Assembly (NCBI GenBank): GCA_963854835.1
Contig: OY978525.1
Location: 22,148,253 to 22,212,252, forward strand
Length of the DNA stretch: 64,000 bases
Direction: 5' to 3'
From: Megamerina dolium
Lineage: Eukaryota > Arthropoda > Insecta > Diptera > Megamerinidae
Under the pieces are notes generated by a model. That model made no database searches and was not told where the DNA came from. It saw nothing but the letters and a program-made list of their open reading frames with translations. The number at the start of each line of letters is the position of its first letter. Within the stretch, counting starts at the first letter, position 1. Shown here one piece after another: positions 24,245-36,848 of the stretch. A program made the translations under genes and the position numbers.

Positions 24245-26259
24245 TATCAATTCGCCGCAAAGCTTAACCCTCACTCGGACGAGCGGCTAAAAATTAAAGG
24301 CTATGATGAGCTATACTTGACGCCTTAACTTACACAACATTTGTATAAAATTTAGATAATATTTCATTCATATTTCGCTGTTTCGAATTTCATTGAATAG
24401 TATACGGAGCATTTATATGTACATTACACCACAAAATGCCCTAATATTTCATCAGTCATTAAAAAAGTAGAAGAGGTCAATGTTATGAGGTGTATTTTTA
24501 ATACATCAGTGGATTATCTCATTAAATAAAATTGTTTCAATTGGTTTACTTACATCAAGAATACCAAAATACTACATGAATCATTTCGTTCTACGGTGCG
24601 TATGAGTAACATTTTGTAAAATATTTATTTCATAGAATCTTTTGTCACAGAGGTTTTTTGAAAAATGTTCAAAGCAAATGTTTACTTAAATGTCAATTGC
24701 TTAACGATTCGTGGGCATTTGAAAAATTATTATTGAGGACGCTGAGTTAGGCTTCCAAGCATGAGCTAAAGTATGGCAACTATTCATAATAAATACATCT
24801 TGTAAAAGTAAAAAATACAATAGAACAGAACAAAATGACGAAATAAATAAATAAAAGTTATTAAATGTGAGTTAATGTTGTATTAAATTGGCGCTTTTGC
24901 AATATACATGTAAATTCAATATAAGAGTTTCCATATGTCAACATTGAAATAAGCATTTTTATATCAATTTTTATGGTTGATTTTTTCAATGCAGCTGTCT
25001 TATTTCAATGGATAATGTACATATGTATGTGCATTAGCATACCTGCTTATGTCATATAATAATATTTTATTAGGCTGGGTCAAATTATTATTTCCCAACA
25101 CGTCGTACATATATTTTCCAAAAAATCCTTGGATGAAAAATGTTTATATATGAATATTAAAATTTTTAGAACAATACCGAGTAAATCGTTCATGGATTCA
25201 TCTAACCTTCCACTGTCTTATTACTATTACTATAGAAAATAGTTAAAGAATAACTCCAAAATATTTGAAATCATTTTATTATATTCTATGTTAGTGAAAT
25301 CTTTTTGAATCACACTGGAAAAGCAGTTTTGTATATACAATATATTATTTACCTACACACCCAAATGAATACGAGTTATAATCAATGTATTATGAACATA
25401 TACTCATACATATATGAGTACAATTTTATTACTACCAATATTCTGAATACTTTAGAAATTTTTTTTTCGAGTTTATGAACCTACTTATATTGTATTTATG
25501 TATATAAAAACATCCACGCACATACCAGTGCATATATCTATATGCATATATAAAGGATAAAGTCTCTTTGAAATAAGTAGGCGTTGTAACATATTATATT
25601 TTAATATAAATATTAAATATATGCTACCGTGCTTTAATTTAACTTAATCTACATATGCTTATATATACGAGTGCAGTATGTTGAAAAATTTAATACCCGC
25701 AAATATCGTTTCTATTTATTATGTCAAGAGCACTCATTAAGTTAAGTGAGGGTTTAAAAGCATAATTTACATGTTTGGTGGTTAATAAAAATTCTTAGAA
25801 ATACCGGAAATGAGTTTGGAAGTATTCAAAAAGAAAGTCATATTAAAGTACAGTCAAGTTTTACATTTTTTTTCGTTTTATTATTTAAAATTTAAGAATC
25901 GTACCATTACACCATTCATTTATTTTATTAAAATTATTATACATACTAGCAAATTATTATACGTAGTTAGTACTTTTAAACTTGTGACATCACTTTTTCA
26001 TAGAAGACTCTTTTGCTGAGTTTCCAAAGATGAGGAAATGTCACTTATCGACAAGACTATTGTATCATTGATTGAACTTTGTTCTATGTACGTTCATATA
26101 TATGTAGTAATAAATGCGACTTCAGAAATATCCTGAAACGACACAACAGTTTCATTGAATTTTTAGAGTGAAACAAATGGCATGCTGCAACTTATGATTT
26201 TTTCCACATTCATACATTTTTACCAAAACTTTCATACCTATATCTTCATGTTTAATTTT
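24245..26259. other. AT-rich DNA, no gene recognised
   Basis: No coding similarity or paired repeats seen apart from the short MITE-like match near 24306. Confidence 0.5.
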
Positions 26260-26936
26260 TATACTCTGCATAATGCAATATGCAAGGTATATTCATTTCG
26301 GTCAGATGTTTGTGACCACTTGAAGGAATCTCCGGAGATATAGATATAGATATATATTCGAGATCAGCGTCGCTTAAATTCTCGATTTAGCGATGTCTGA
26401 CCGTCCGTCCGACCGTTCGTCCGACCGTCCGTCCGTCCGTCCGTCCGTCCGTCTGTCTGTCACCTGGCTGGTTCGCACGATAACTTGAGCAAATATTGAG
26501 CTATTTAGACAAAATTTGGCATAAGTAACTTTTGATCCAAGGGTACAGAGGGGATTGATATTGGGCATTATCGGTCAATAGCCACGCCCACACGAAGCAT
26601 TCAAAGCGACTAACCTCGGAATTTTCAAAATCTTTAACTTGCTATTACTCACATAATATACCACCTGGGACAACAATATTTGGCACGTTGAGTCACATTA
26701 TACTACTACATAACCCTGCCGGTGAGCCACGCCTACTTTTTATAGCTGCTCCCATACAAAGCGCATGTACTTTATTTAAATTGAAACAGCTGCAATTTCT
26801 ACAATCTTCTGTCAAGAATAACCATAAGTAAAACTTAAATTAATATCGTAGTAAAAAATAATATTGCAGAAAATCAGTGTGCCACGCCCACTCCTTCATG
26901 GGTCTCCCATACAAAGTCGAAGGAATTAAACTAAAA

Positions 26937-29161
26937 AAATCTCTTTACAGTCGGCTGGGGCCGACCAAATTATACCCTGCATATGTAGAGGTATATATAA
27001 AAAGTTTGCTCGTATATCCATCCTTTTCTTCCACTACTTTGTATAGGACCTACATTAAGAAGCAGGCGTACCTCACCAATTTTGGAGGATCAATTTCTGA
27101 CTATAATACTAAACTACATAGGATGCAATGGGTTGACCTAGACGTATTAATTAGTAAGCTATGGTTGTTTTAATGTTTAAGATAAATCCGAGACTTTGTA
27201 CGGAAGCTATATAAAAAGTGGGCGTTACGTATCTCTTTCTGGTATATCTAATTAATTTTTCAATATCAATCCACACCTTAAATTTGGTTGTCCTACGCTA
27301 AATGGTTTGTAAGTTATGGAGCTTAAAAGTTTTAGTTTAATTCCCCCGACTTTGTATGGGAGACCTATGAAGGAGTGGGCGTGGCACACTGATTTTCTGC
27401 CATATTATTTCCGACTACGATATTAATCTAAGTGTCAATTATGGTTATTCTAGACGGAAGATTGCCGAAGTTACAGCTGTTTCAATTTAAAATTTGTATG
27501 GGGGCTACGATAAACAGTGGGCGTGGCGCGCCCATTTTCTGTGAGCCTAGTTGCTCGTACAATACTAATCCACACCTTAAATCTCGTTGTCCTACGCTAA
27601 ATGGTTTGTAAGTTATGGAGCTTAAAAGTTTTAGTTTAATTCCCTCGACTTTGTATGGGAGACTCATGCAGGAGTGGGCGTGGCACTTTGATTTTCTACC
27701 AGATTTTTCCCGACTACGATGTTAAGCTAAGTGTCAATTATGGTTATTCTAGATGGCAGATTGCCGAAGTTACAGCTGTTTAAATTTAAAATTTGTATGT
27801 GGGCTACGATAAACAGTGGGCGTGGCGCGCCCATTTTCTGTGAGCCTAGTTGCTCGTACAATACGAATCCACACCTTAAATCTCGTTGTCCTACGCTAAA
27901 TGGTTTGTAAGTTATGGAGCTTAAACATTTTAGTTTAATTCCCTTGACTTTGTATGGGAGACTCATGAAGGAGTGGCACACTGATTTTCTGCCAGATTTT
28001 TGCCGACTACGATATTAATCTAAGTGTCAATTATGGTTATTTTAGGCAGAAGATTGCCGAAGTTACAGCTGTTTCAATTTAAAATTTGTATGGGGGCTAC
28101 GATAAACAATGGGCGTGGTGCGCCCATTTTCTGTGAGCCTAGTTGCTCGTACAATACTAATCCATACCTTTAATCTCGTTGTCCTACGCTAAATGGTTTG
28201 TAAGTTATGGAGCTTAAAATTTCAGTTTAATTCCCTTGACTTTGTATGGGAGACTCATGAACGAGTGGGCGTGGCACTTTGATTTTCTGCCAGATTTTTG
28301 CCGACTACGATATTAATTTAAGTGTCAATTATGGTTACTCTAGACGGAAGATTGCCGAAGTTACAGCTGTTTCAATTTAAAATTTGTATGGGGGCTACGA
28401 TAAACAGTGGGCGTGGCGCGCCCATTTTCTGTGAGCCTAGTTGCTCGTACAATACTAATCCACACCTTAAATCTCGTTATTGTACGCCGAATAGTTCGCA
28501 AGTTATAACCGGTAACATTTTTTTAATTTCCGCAACTTTGTATGGGAGACCCAAAAAGGAGTGGGCGTGGCACACTGATTTTCTGCCATATTATTTCTCA
28601 CTGCCATGTTGATCTAAATGTCAATTATGGTTATTCTGGACAAAAGATTGTAGAAGTTACAGCTGTTTCAATTTAAAAGAAGTACAGACACTTTGTATGA
28701 GAGCTACGCTAAACAGTAGGCGTGGCTCAACCACTTTTGGCGAGGTTATATAGTAGTATAATATAAGTCTATGTGCCAAATATTGTTGTCCAAAGTGGTA
28801 TATTATGTGAGTTATAGCAAGTTAAAGATTTTGAAAATTTCGAGGTTAGTCGCTTTGAATGCTTGGTGTGGGCGTGGTTATTGGCCGATCATGCCCAATA
28901 TCAATTCCCTCCGTACCCTTGGATCATAGATTACTTGTGCCAAATTTCATCGAAATAGCTTAATATTTACTCAAGTTATCGTGCGAACCAACCAGGTGAC
29001 AGACAGACGGACGGACGGACGGACATCGTTAAATCGAAAATTTAATCGACGCTGATCACGAATATATATCGATGTCTATATCTCCGGAGATTCCTTCAAG
29101 TGGACACAAACATCTGACCGAAATGAATATACCATGCATATTGCATTATGCAGAGTATAAT
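26937..29161 (-). mobile_element. DINE-1/mini-me-like element, copy 4, nested and inverted
   Basis: Begins with the inverted stem-loop end (TCTCTTTACAGTCGGCTGGG) and ends with the inverted hairpin end (ATGCATATTGCATTATGCAG). It carries five ~297-bp tandem units, more than any other copy here, and an inverted (GTCY)n tract at 29001-29024. I see no clear TSD at its junctions with copy 3, which is compatible with Helitron/Helentron-type insertion but does not prove it. Confidence 0.8.
27430..28626 (-). repeat. ~297-bp tandem array inside DINE-like copy 4
   Basis: The inverse marker AAGTGTCAAT (diverged in the last unit) occurs at about 27430, 27729, 28022, 28320 and 28617, giving periods of 299, 293, 298 and 297. 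Neighbouring units share small differences, such as GGAGCTTAAAAGTTTTAG, which suggests local duplication. Confidence 0.9.
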
Positions 29162-30145
29162 TATAAGCTCCATAACTTACAAACCATTTAGCGTAGAATA
29201 ACGAGATTTAAGGTATGGATTAGTATTTTATGAGCAACTAGGCTCACAGAAAATGGGCGTACCACGCCCACTGTTTATTGTAGCCCCCATACAAAATGAC
29301 TGCAATTCTTTTAAATTGAAACAGCTGTAACTTCAGCAATCTTCTGTCTAGAATAACCATAATTGATACATAGATTAATATCGTAGTCAGAAATAATCTG
29401 GCAGAAAATCAGTGTGCCACAAGCACTTCTTATTGGGGCTCCCATACAAAGTTGAGGAAATTAAAAAAAATTTTAACCGCCATAACTTACAAAATATTAA
29501 GCGTAGAACAACGAGGTTGAAGGCATAGATTAGTATTGTTACTGTTACTGTTTATAGTAGCCCCCATACAAAATGACCGAATTTTTTTTAAATTGAAATA
29601 GCTGTAACTTCTGTATCCTTCTGTCTAGAACAATCATAATTAATAGTTAGATTAAGGTCGTAGACGAAAATAAGCTGACAAAAAATCAACATGTCACGCC
29701 CACTTCTTAATGGGGCTACCATACAAAGTTGCGAAAATTTTAAAAAATGTTAACCGCTATAACTTACGAACTATTCAGCGTAGGACAACCAAATTTAAGG
29801 TCTGAATTGATATTGAAAAGTTAATTAGATATACAAGAAAGAGATAAGCTACGTCCACTTTTTATATAGCCTCCGTACAAAATCTCGGATTTATGTATAT
29901 TAAACATTAAAACACCCATAACTTACTAAATAATACGCCTAGGTCAACCCATTGCATCCTAGGTACTTTGGTATCATAGACAGAAATTGTTCCTCAAAAA
30001 TTTGTGAGGTACGCCTGCTTCTTAATGTAGCTCCTATACAAAGTAGTGGAAAAAAAGAATGGATATACGAGCAAACTTTTCATAGCCACCTCTACATATG
30101 CAGGGTATAATTTGGTCGGCCCCAGCCGACTATAAGGAGATTTTT

Positions 30146-31248
30146 GTTATATGTGTCTCTCTCTCTGCTTTTGTTGCTGTTGGCATTGCTGTAAGATGCA
30201 TTTTTTCTGCTCTGGCAGTGCCATATGAATTATAACACTAAATGCCTACAATGATATGGCCTTCATTTATATTTTGTTGTTCATGATGTTAATATTGTGT
30301 AAAAATGAATACATGTATGTATTTTTTTCATAGAGGGTAATTTGGTTGAAGTGGCGAGCAGGTTGTTATTTAAGTATGTACATATGTAGGATATGATTGT
30401 TTGATTTCATATTAGGTGTATGGAAGAAGAAGAGAAAGAAGAATACGACATTAAAGAGAAACTAAATCGACATTTGCATATATATTGTGGTAAACACTAT
30501 TTAGACCGAAGTACATATATGATCCGGCCTGCTGTGTCCGTCGAAGTCAGGCAGAGCTGGAACCTGACAAATCAACATAGAAGGCAATGACCATTACACT
30601 GTGGTAATTTCTGTGTCATCAACTTTGGGAAACACTCCATTTCCACCTAATTAGTTATATTCGTAAATAAATGAAATACTCATATACTCGTAAAATTAGA
30701 ATTTATTTTTAAACAAATATCACATTTGTGTCGAGGGTACCATTATTATTCAATGCAACATTTTCAAACTTCAGGAATTTTATTTTTGAACCAAAAACGC
30801 TCCCCGCGTAATATTTGAAGTAATTTCGTTCATAAATATACTTAGTCTTCTTACGCAAGCGGTAATAATAAATAAATTACGATAATAAATTACGTAAACA
30901 TGTACATGTATCTTCGATCTGGTAAATTCAATATATATTCAGTCTGCAAATACAATACATGGTGTCTACATGGTATAAATTAAGAAAAAGTTACTAAAAC
31001 TTTGTTAAAAGAAGGCAATGAATGCCAGAGAATCCTTTAAACATTCATATGTGGTTCAAAGCACTATGACAAGAGCCTTTTGAAAACTGAGGTTGTTAAC
31101 TGAAATTGCGATTGTCTTAATACAATATAAATGTGAATTCGTTTTCAAATATTTTAACACTTTAGTTAAACGTTAGTTTACTATTCTTGAACATCATCTA
31201 TACACACAATAAAACCCATCAGTAAACGAAGCGGCATTTTTAGCAATC
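30146..31248. other. AT-rich DNA, no gene recognised
   Basis: A segment near 30530-30620 is more GC-rich than its surroundings but has no motif that I recognise. No other signal was found. Confidence 0.5.
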
Positions 31249-31257
31249 AATCTTATT

Positions 31258-31610
31258 GCCGTAGCTCAGTGGTTAGTGTGTTCGCCTTCTGATCTGTAGG
31301 TCGTGGTTCAATCCCCGGCTGATGCATAACAAATTTAATATCGATAAGATTTTTCTTTCGAATGGTACCCACCTGTCGGCAAGCAATTGGCAATTCTTCC
31401 GACAGTAACAACTTGCCATGAAAAAGCTTCTTAAAGAACTCTGTGACAAAGCTCAGAAAAAGTGATGTCACAAGTGTTCTGCCGTTCGGAACCGGCTAAA
31501 ATAAGTAGGTCCCTTCTAATACTGTCCAAATTTAAGACGCACAACAGTAATGGAAGAGAAGCTCGGCCAATGAGCCCTTTGGGGCTTTAAGTGCCACATA
31601 TTTATTTATT
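31258..31610 (+). mobile_element. tRNA-derived SINE, copy S2 (full length)
   Basis: A 353-bp element starting GCCGTAGCTCAGTGG, with A box TAGCTCAGTGG at 31262-31272 and B box GGTTCAATCC at 31305-31314, the internal pol III promoter of tRNA-like genes. The body and the end AAGTGCCACATATTTA match the other copies. TSD AATCTTATT lies at 31249-31257 and 31611-31619. It encodes no protein and would rely on a partner LINE, which cannot be identified from this window. Minus-strand frames within it are fortuitous. Confidence 0.92.
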
Positions 31611-31848
31611 AATCTTATTAAAATAATAAGAACGATATTTTATTGTTCGTTAACAAGAGAAGCATTAAGAAATCAGTCGAATATAAAAGAAATCCTTCAA
31701 AACACAACTTTCAATGGTGTGATGACTTGCCTATGTTGTCTCTATTATTCATAGAGAAAAGAAGATAAAGACGAGAAAGAAAACAACGTACAAAACCCTT
31801 TGAATTATAAAAAAAAAATTAAATATATGTACTATATAAGTACACATT

Positions 31849-32826
31849 AACATATATTGAAATATGATCACATAATAGTAAATATTTTTATGAATGAATT
31901 TTATATAGTATGTGGAATAGAATTTTTTATCAAGAATTTTTACTATTGTCCAATATATATGTATGTACATGCGTATGGAGTACTTATAGGTATACTCCAT
32001 TCACACTATGCATATATTTATAAATATATGCACTTACTATATAACATATGAGGTGTTTCACAATATTATTTATTAATTTCAGTAATTTTCATCAAGAAGG
32101 AAGACATAAAGGCATTGGTTTATCGAAGCACCCAATGCCGAGTATCAGGCAATCAGAAATATCAGCAAGTAATAGCACGTGTTGATATTCAATGTAAAGG
32201 AACAGAAAAGTAGAATGTAAAAAACGAACATGTTGTTGTTGCTCCTTATAGTAAATTTATTCCTTCTCTGCTCTCTCTGCTTTTGCTCTGCCGTCACATA
32301 AAGGAATAGACAGCCACGCATGCCAATTGTTGTTGTGTGACTGGATGATCAAATTTACATATGTGTTTTCGACAACAAAAATCAGCATGCGTGGCTGGCT
32401 ATTCTTTCGTGTGACGACAGAGCAAAAGCAGAGAAAGCAAAGAAAGTAATGAAATTACTACAAGGAGCAACAACAACGTGCTCATTTTTTTTACATTCTA
32501 CTTTTCGCCTTTAAAGGCATCGTTTTACTTCGATAAAACGATGTCTTTATGTCTTGATTCTTTGTCAAAATTATTGAAAATTTATAATATTTAATATTAT
32601 GAAAATGATAAATAATATTGTGAAACACCTCATATGTTATATAGTAAATGCATATATTTAAAAATATATGCATTGCGTGAATGGAGTATACCTATAAGTA
32701 CTCCATACGCATGTACATACATATGTATATATTGAACAATAGTAAAAATTCTTTATGAAAAATTCTATATATAAAATTCATTCATAAAAATATTTACTAT
32801 TATGTGATCATATTTCAATATATGTT
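31849..32826. mobile_element. Long inverted-repeat (fold-back/MITE-like) element
   Basis: The left arm (about 31849-32318) and right arm (about 32389-32826) are reverse complements around a ~70-bp centre. Examples are GCACGTGTTGATATTCAATG against the same sequence inverted at 20.6 kb, and GAATAGACAGCCACGCATGC against GCATGCGTGGCTGGCTATTC at the centre. Arms differ by small indels and by unlike 50-70-bp segments (32100-32160 and 32515-32600). No transposase is encoded. The right arm plus 160 bp of flank recurs at 20533-21107, so this is a dispersed family and not a unique palindrome. Confidence 0.85.
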
Positions 32827-32987
32827 AATTTGCTATGTTAATTTACAGAATTTTTCTCCTGGTCATGGCATTGCTCTCTTCAAAATCTCTGTATTCTACA
32901 ACTCTGTTACGTGACCCTGATAGTTGTAATCAGAAATAAGCTCAAAAGCTAAATTAGGACTTCTCTAGTATTTCACGTTCTCTGGTT
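32827..32987 (+). repeat. Right flank shared with 20946-21107
   Basis: AATTTTTCTCCTGGTCATGG to TTCACGTTCTCTGG is almost identical in both places and ends abruptly in both after TCTCTGG. It is therefore probably the true outer end of the fold-back family. Confidence 0.8.
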
Positions 32988-33254
32988 AAAGTAAAGTGAT
33001 ATGAGTCAACATGAATAAAATCTCTTATATACTGTTTAATTCTTAAACATATATTTAGTCTGTAAGAAATTATGAAATATATGTATGTGTATATAAAAGT
33101 TCATCATATTGCACAATCATTATATTGTATTGCATATTTGTAACCTTGACAGCATATGACCGCAAGTAAACTCTATATACAGTTTATAAAATCATAAATG
33201 CAGTGTCATCATTATATGAACGCTAATGAACTAAAAAACAACAGCGTTTGCTGT

Positions 33255-33830
33255 TGTTACGTATAATGGTCAATATGCTTTGCCTAAATATGCTGTCAAG
33301 GCATTAATTGTATTTTGTTATATTTTAAGTCAATTATATGTATATGCAATATACAAGGCAAATTATGTAAAAATGCATATTAACACATATTTGCATTAAT
33401 TGTAATTTTTTATGTTAAATCAATATATGTATAGGCAATATTTTGTAATAAATAGAGAAATCGACTACAGGTCGATGTTCAATTGATCACGAATAATTAG
33501 TTCGTCTAGTTGTTTTTAATCACACACGCAATCCAGGTTCAAGTGCCTGTGTTTGCATTCTCTTTTTTTTGTTGCCATAAGTAATCCAGGTTCAAGTGCC
33601 TGTGTTTACTTTTTGGCATAGTTACGAAGTCTAGAGCATTCCAGGCGAATCGCTTGTGTTTGCATCGCTAGACGTAACATATACTATATGTATGTTATTG
33701 TAAGTGATTTAAGTAAATCAAAGCGTAGTATGTAAATGTGTAAAGAACACACTCGTTAATAAAGAAATACTGTACCAGATTAAAATGGATTTAAATACTC
33801 TTGAACTACTGTAACTGCGAAAATTACAAA
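33255..33830 (+). mobile_element. Candidate solo LTR (BEL/Pao-like?)
   Basis: Starts TGTTACGTATAATGG and may end CGAAAATTACA. Inside is an AATAAAGAAATACTG polyadenylation-like region preceded by two direct copies of AATCCAGGTTCAAGTGCCTG 55-60 bp apart. TGTTAC...ACA termini and an internal AATAAA suit an insect LTR, but no TSD is clear and no second LTR or pol gene is nearby. It may be some other repeat. Confidence 0.3.
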
Positions 33831-34247
33831 CAAATTTACACCTATATTGCATATAAATTGAATGTTGTACTAAAAATGTCTAACTTTAGTTTTTTGCTTA
33901 CTATTTTTTTAAAATTTACAAACAAAATAATAATTAATTATAACAATAATGTATGTAATAATTTGTGAAAAGCACACATTAGTGTTAAACTTCTATAAAC
34001 TGCCCAGCTTCTATAACCCGGCTTTATAAATTCAACACAATTTTGTTTTTTTGTGTTACATACTGTCCGTACTTTTTCTTGAAATCATTTAAAAATTAAT
34101 ATGTTCAGCACGTACGTAAAATATTTAATTGAAAGGAGATTAAAACCTTGTGGTTTGTCGTAGATCAATCTAATTTAGACTATACCTTTAAATTGCTGTT
34201 GTATTGTTGTGTACTATGATTATATATTATTATCATTAACAGACCTT

Positions 34248-34515
34248 TATGCGCTGCGACCAGACTTGATCTATTGTGCAGTCTTTAGGTAACCCTAAAT
34301 TTTCAGGCTTTTAAATTAATAAATTTCAGCACTTTGTTGGGTTCGTTATTCCACAATTTTTATGGAGGCATTGTACTATCACCAAAGTGGTTTAGCCTTT
34401 GTCTGCCAAGAGCTTGACATTCACAGAGAATGTGCTCCGAGTTTTCATGTCTAAGTTGCAGAATCTGCAGATATCAATGTCACATAGACCTAACTTCTTT
34501 AAGTGGTATCTGAGT
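34248..34515 (-). pseudogene. Non-LTR retrotransposon ORF2 C-terminal relic
   Basis: The minus strand reads RYHLKKLGLCDIDICRFCNL and then, in a shifted frame, RHENSEHILCECQALGRQRL with NHFGD. This CxxC...HxxxC cluster with the GH/YHL lead-in is the C-terminal zinc-finger-like region of R1/LOA-type ORF2 proteins. A stop (TAA) follows near 34361, but the same frame continues with KLWNNEPNKVLKFINLKA. Only the C-terminal end survives, and the clade is not certain. Confidence 0.7.
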
Positions 34516-35226
34516 ATCTATGCTAAAACAGAAGAATAATAAAACGCTGTAGTAAAGAATTGAAGAATCGATGGGAAAAAATAAAATAATAATATAATAA
34601 GTTGTGCTAGAAATCGCAACAGATTGATCAAAAAAGCTTCATAGATCTATGTGCGATTGAGCATATACCACTGTCAGTACTCCTTCGTATATGCACGCAT
34701 ACAACTTTATACATACACTACATAGTAAGGGCACACTTATGAGAGCTATGCTATGCGATTGCTGCTGCTGATGCTGTTGCTTCTGTTTTAAAAGGTGTAA
34801 CAATCAAGCTCAAAACCTTATGGACATAGTTGAAATGTATTTGTATGTACTTGATGGTGGGTGTTGATGAAAAATGGAAACTCCAATTTTTATGCTTTAT
34901 TTCACATTCTTTTGCAATTTACCTTCATTTTGTCCAATTGACTTTGATGATAATACAATCGATAGAAATTCAATAGAAATGATGGTATATATTATTAGAA
35001 CACACCGTTGTAACATATGTATGTACTATATAACATGAATCTACGCGTATATGTGTGTAGGGATGAATCTAGGTTTGTAAGTGGGAAATATTTTACGAAG
35101 GCAACAATTCACCAAAATAACATATTTCTGATTGTTTTTTGGAATATTATTTATATTGTCATACATAAAACATACAAACACATATGCATATGTATATACA
35201 TACAATAACGACAACTATTCTATGTA
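34516..35226. other. AT-rich DNA, no gene recognised
   Basis: A short GCTGCTGCTGATGCTGTTGC stretch lies near 34760. No coding or repeat assignment was possible. Confidence 0.5.
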
Positions 35227-36003
35227 TAATTGACACTTAAATTAATATCGTAGTCGATAATAATCTGGCAGAAAATCAGTGTGCCACGCCCACTCCTTCT
35301 TGGGTCTCCCATACAAAGTCGAGTGAATTAAACTAAAATTTTAAGCTCCATAACTTACAAACCATTTAGCCTAGGACAACGAGATTTAAGGTATGGATTA
35401 GTATTGTACGAGCAACTAGGCTTACAGGAAATGGGCGCGCCACGCCCACTGTTTATCGTAGCCCCTGTACAAAATGAGTGAAATACATTTAAAATTAAAT
35501 AGCTGTAACTTCTGCCTACTTCTGTCTAGAACAATTATAATTAATACTTCAGCTAATATAGTAGTCGAAAATAATCTGACAAAAAATCAACATACCACAC
35601 CCACTTCTTAATGGGGCTTCCATACAAAATTTGGAAAATTAAAAAAAATTTAAACTGCTATAACTTACCAACTATTCAGCGTAGGACAACCAAATTTAAG
35701 GAGTGGATTGATATTGACAAATTAATTAGATATACAAGAAAGAGGTAAGCCCGTCCACTTTTTTTATAGCTCCGTACAAAATCTCGGATTTATCTTAAAC
35801 ATTAAAACACCCATAACACCCAGGTCAACCCATTGCGACCTAGGTAGTTTAGTATTATAGGCAGAAATTATTCCTCAAAAATTGGTGAGGTAGCCTGATT
35901 CTTAATGTAGCTCCTATACAAAGTAGTGGAAGAAAAGGATGGATATACGAGCAAACTTTTTATATATACCTCTACATATGCAGGGTATAATTTGGTCGGC
36001 CAT
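35227..36003 (+). mobile_element. DINE-1/mini-me-like element, copy 5 (truncated at both ends)
   Basis: Enters abruptly at an ATTGACACTT unit marker, so the hairpin end and (GTCY)n are missing. It continues through about 1.5 tandem units and the unique region to CATATGCAGGGTATAATTTG, then stops after GTCGGCC, losing half of the stem-loop. Confidence 0.8.
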
Positions 36004-36217
36004 TTTTTGTATTCAAATAGATTTAAAAATGATTATTCATATCATATATAACTATATAATGGCATCTACGAGTTTATAGACATGTATGCATATATGAGTA
36101 CATGTATTAGTTAATTTGGTATCCACTGTATACATTTCTGTACATAACATTTTTTTGGAAGAATCTGTAATATTTGTGCTTTAGACTTTTATTATTTATT
36201 ATATAAGTATGTACATA

Positions 36218-36848
36218 ACGGGTGTTTTTTAAGAGCTTTATAACTTTAAATAAAAATAATAATAAAAAAATATTATTGAAATGAAATTTTTTTATTTTAA
36301 TCTATTAGATAATTTCATGCCACCACGGCTACGAGTTACATGCACCATTCGATCAATCCAATTTTTTGCGACTTTTTCCAATAAATCTGGCCGTGTTTTG
36401 AAAATAGTACGTTGAATATTGGTTTCCAACGTTTCATTAGCTGCTGGTTTGTCGGCATAAACCAATGACTTAATATAGCCCCATAACAAGTACTCAAGAA
36501 GCGTTAAACCGCACGAACGAGGAGACCAAAAATAGAACTGATATTTCCTCAATTCTGAAAGCTTTTGCGCTTGATTACTTCGCTTAATCTTATTAGAATA
36601 GATCTTTGAAGCGATTATTTGACCAGGATGGAGCAGTTCGTAGAGCAAATGCGGTCAAGTAAATTGTTCTCACTCAGTTCGTATGAGATTCTTGGTGAAT
36701 CCAGTAAATGCAAATGATTTGAAAAAGTTTTCTTAGCAATGTTTAGCTCATAAGCTACACGAATTTATTTATGTGACAGCGTGTCTTTTTTTGCCTCTAT
36801 GGAAGTATAACTTTAAATTCTACGAATATCCTCATTAGAAAATTCCAT
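36218..36848 (-). pseudogene. mariner-like transposase relic with both protein ends
   Basis: ATG at 36848-36846 opens MEFSNEDIRRI. Pieces with stops include KKDTLSHK and HLHLLDSPRISYELSENNLL, where mariner proteins have their second DNA-binding motif and the HELSEKNLLDR-like stretch. The middle (first and second Asp regions) is deleted. The C-terminal part is open: SPRSCGLTLLEYLLWGYIKS, with the position of the third catalytic Asp now Glu, then SLVYADKPAANETLETNIQR and RSRGGMKLSNRLK with a stop at 36292. The left end, ACGGGTGTTTTTTAAGAGCT at 36218, looks like a mariner terminal repeat preceded by TA. The matching right repeat was not found. Confidence 0.85.

Larger units (their letters stand above)
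26260..30145 (+). mobile_element. DINE-1/mini-me-like element, copy 3, split by copy 4
   Basis: The left part (26260-26936) runs from ATACTCTGCATAATGCAATA through (GTCY)n to AGGAATTAAACTAAAA. The right part resumes at about 29162 with AAGCTCCATAACTTACAAAC, the next block in copy 2, and ends at the stem-loop and TATAAGGAGA near 30145. Between them sits an inverted DINE-like copy. Without it this copy is about 1.66 kb. Confidence 0.8.

Noticed and set aside
31258..31330. A functional tRNA gene at the SINE heads
   Set aside because: The tRNA-like part runs directly into a conserved SINE body and tail with TSDs, and the cloverleaf is degenerate.
31253..31471. Minus-strand open frames within SINE copies (also 62423-62657, 13619-13909, 44242-44454)
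   Set aside because: They recur because the SINE recurs; the sequence is a pol III-type tRNA-derived element with no protein-coding history.
32602..32987. Assembly duplication of 20704-21107
   Set aside because: The copies differ at scattered positions and have unlike left contexts, so they are real paralogous repeats.
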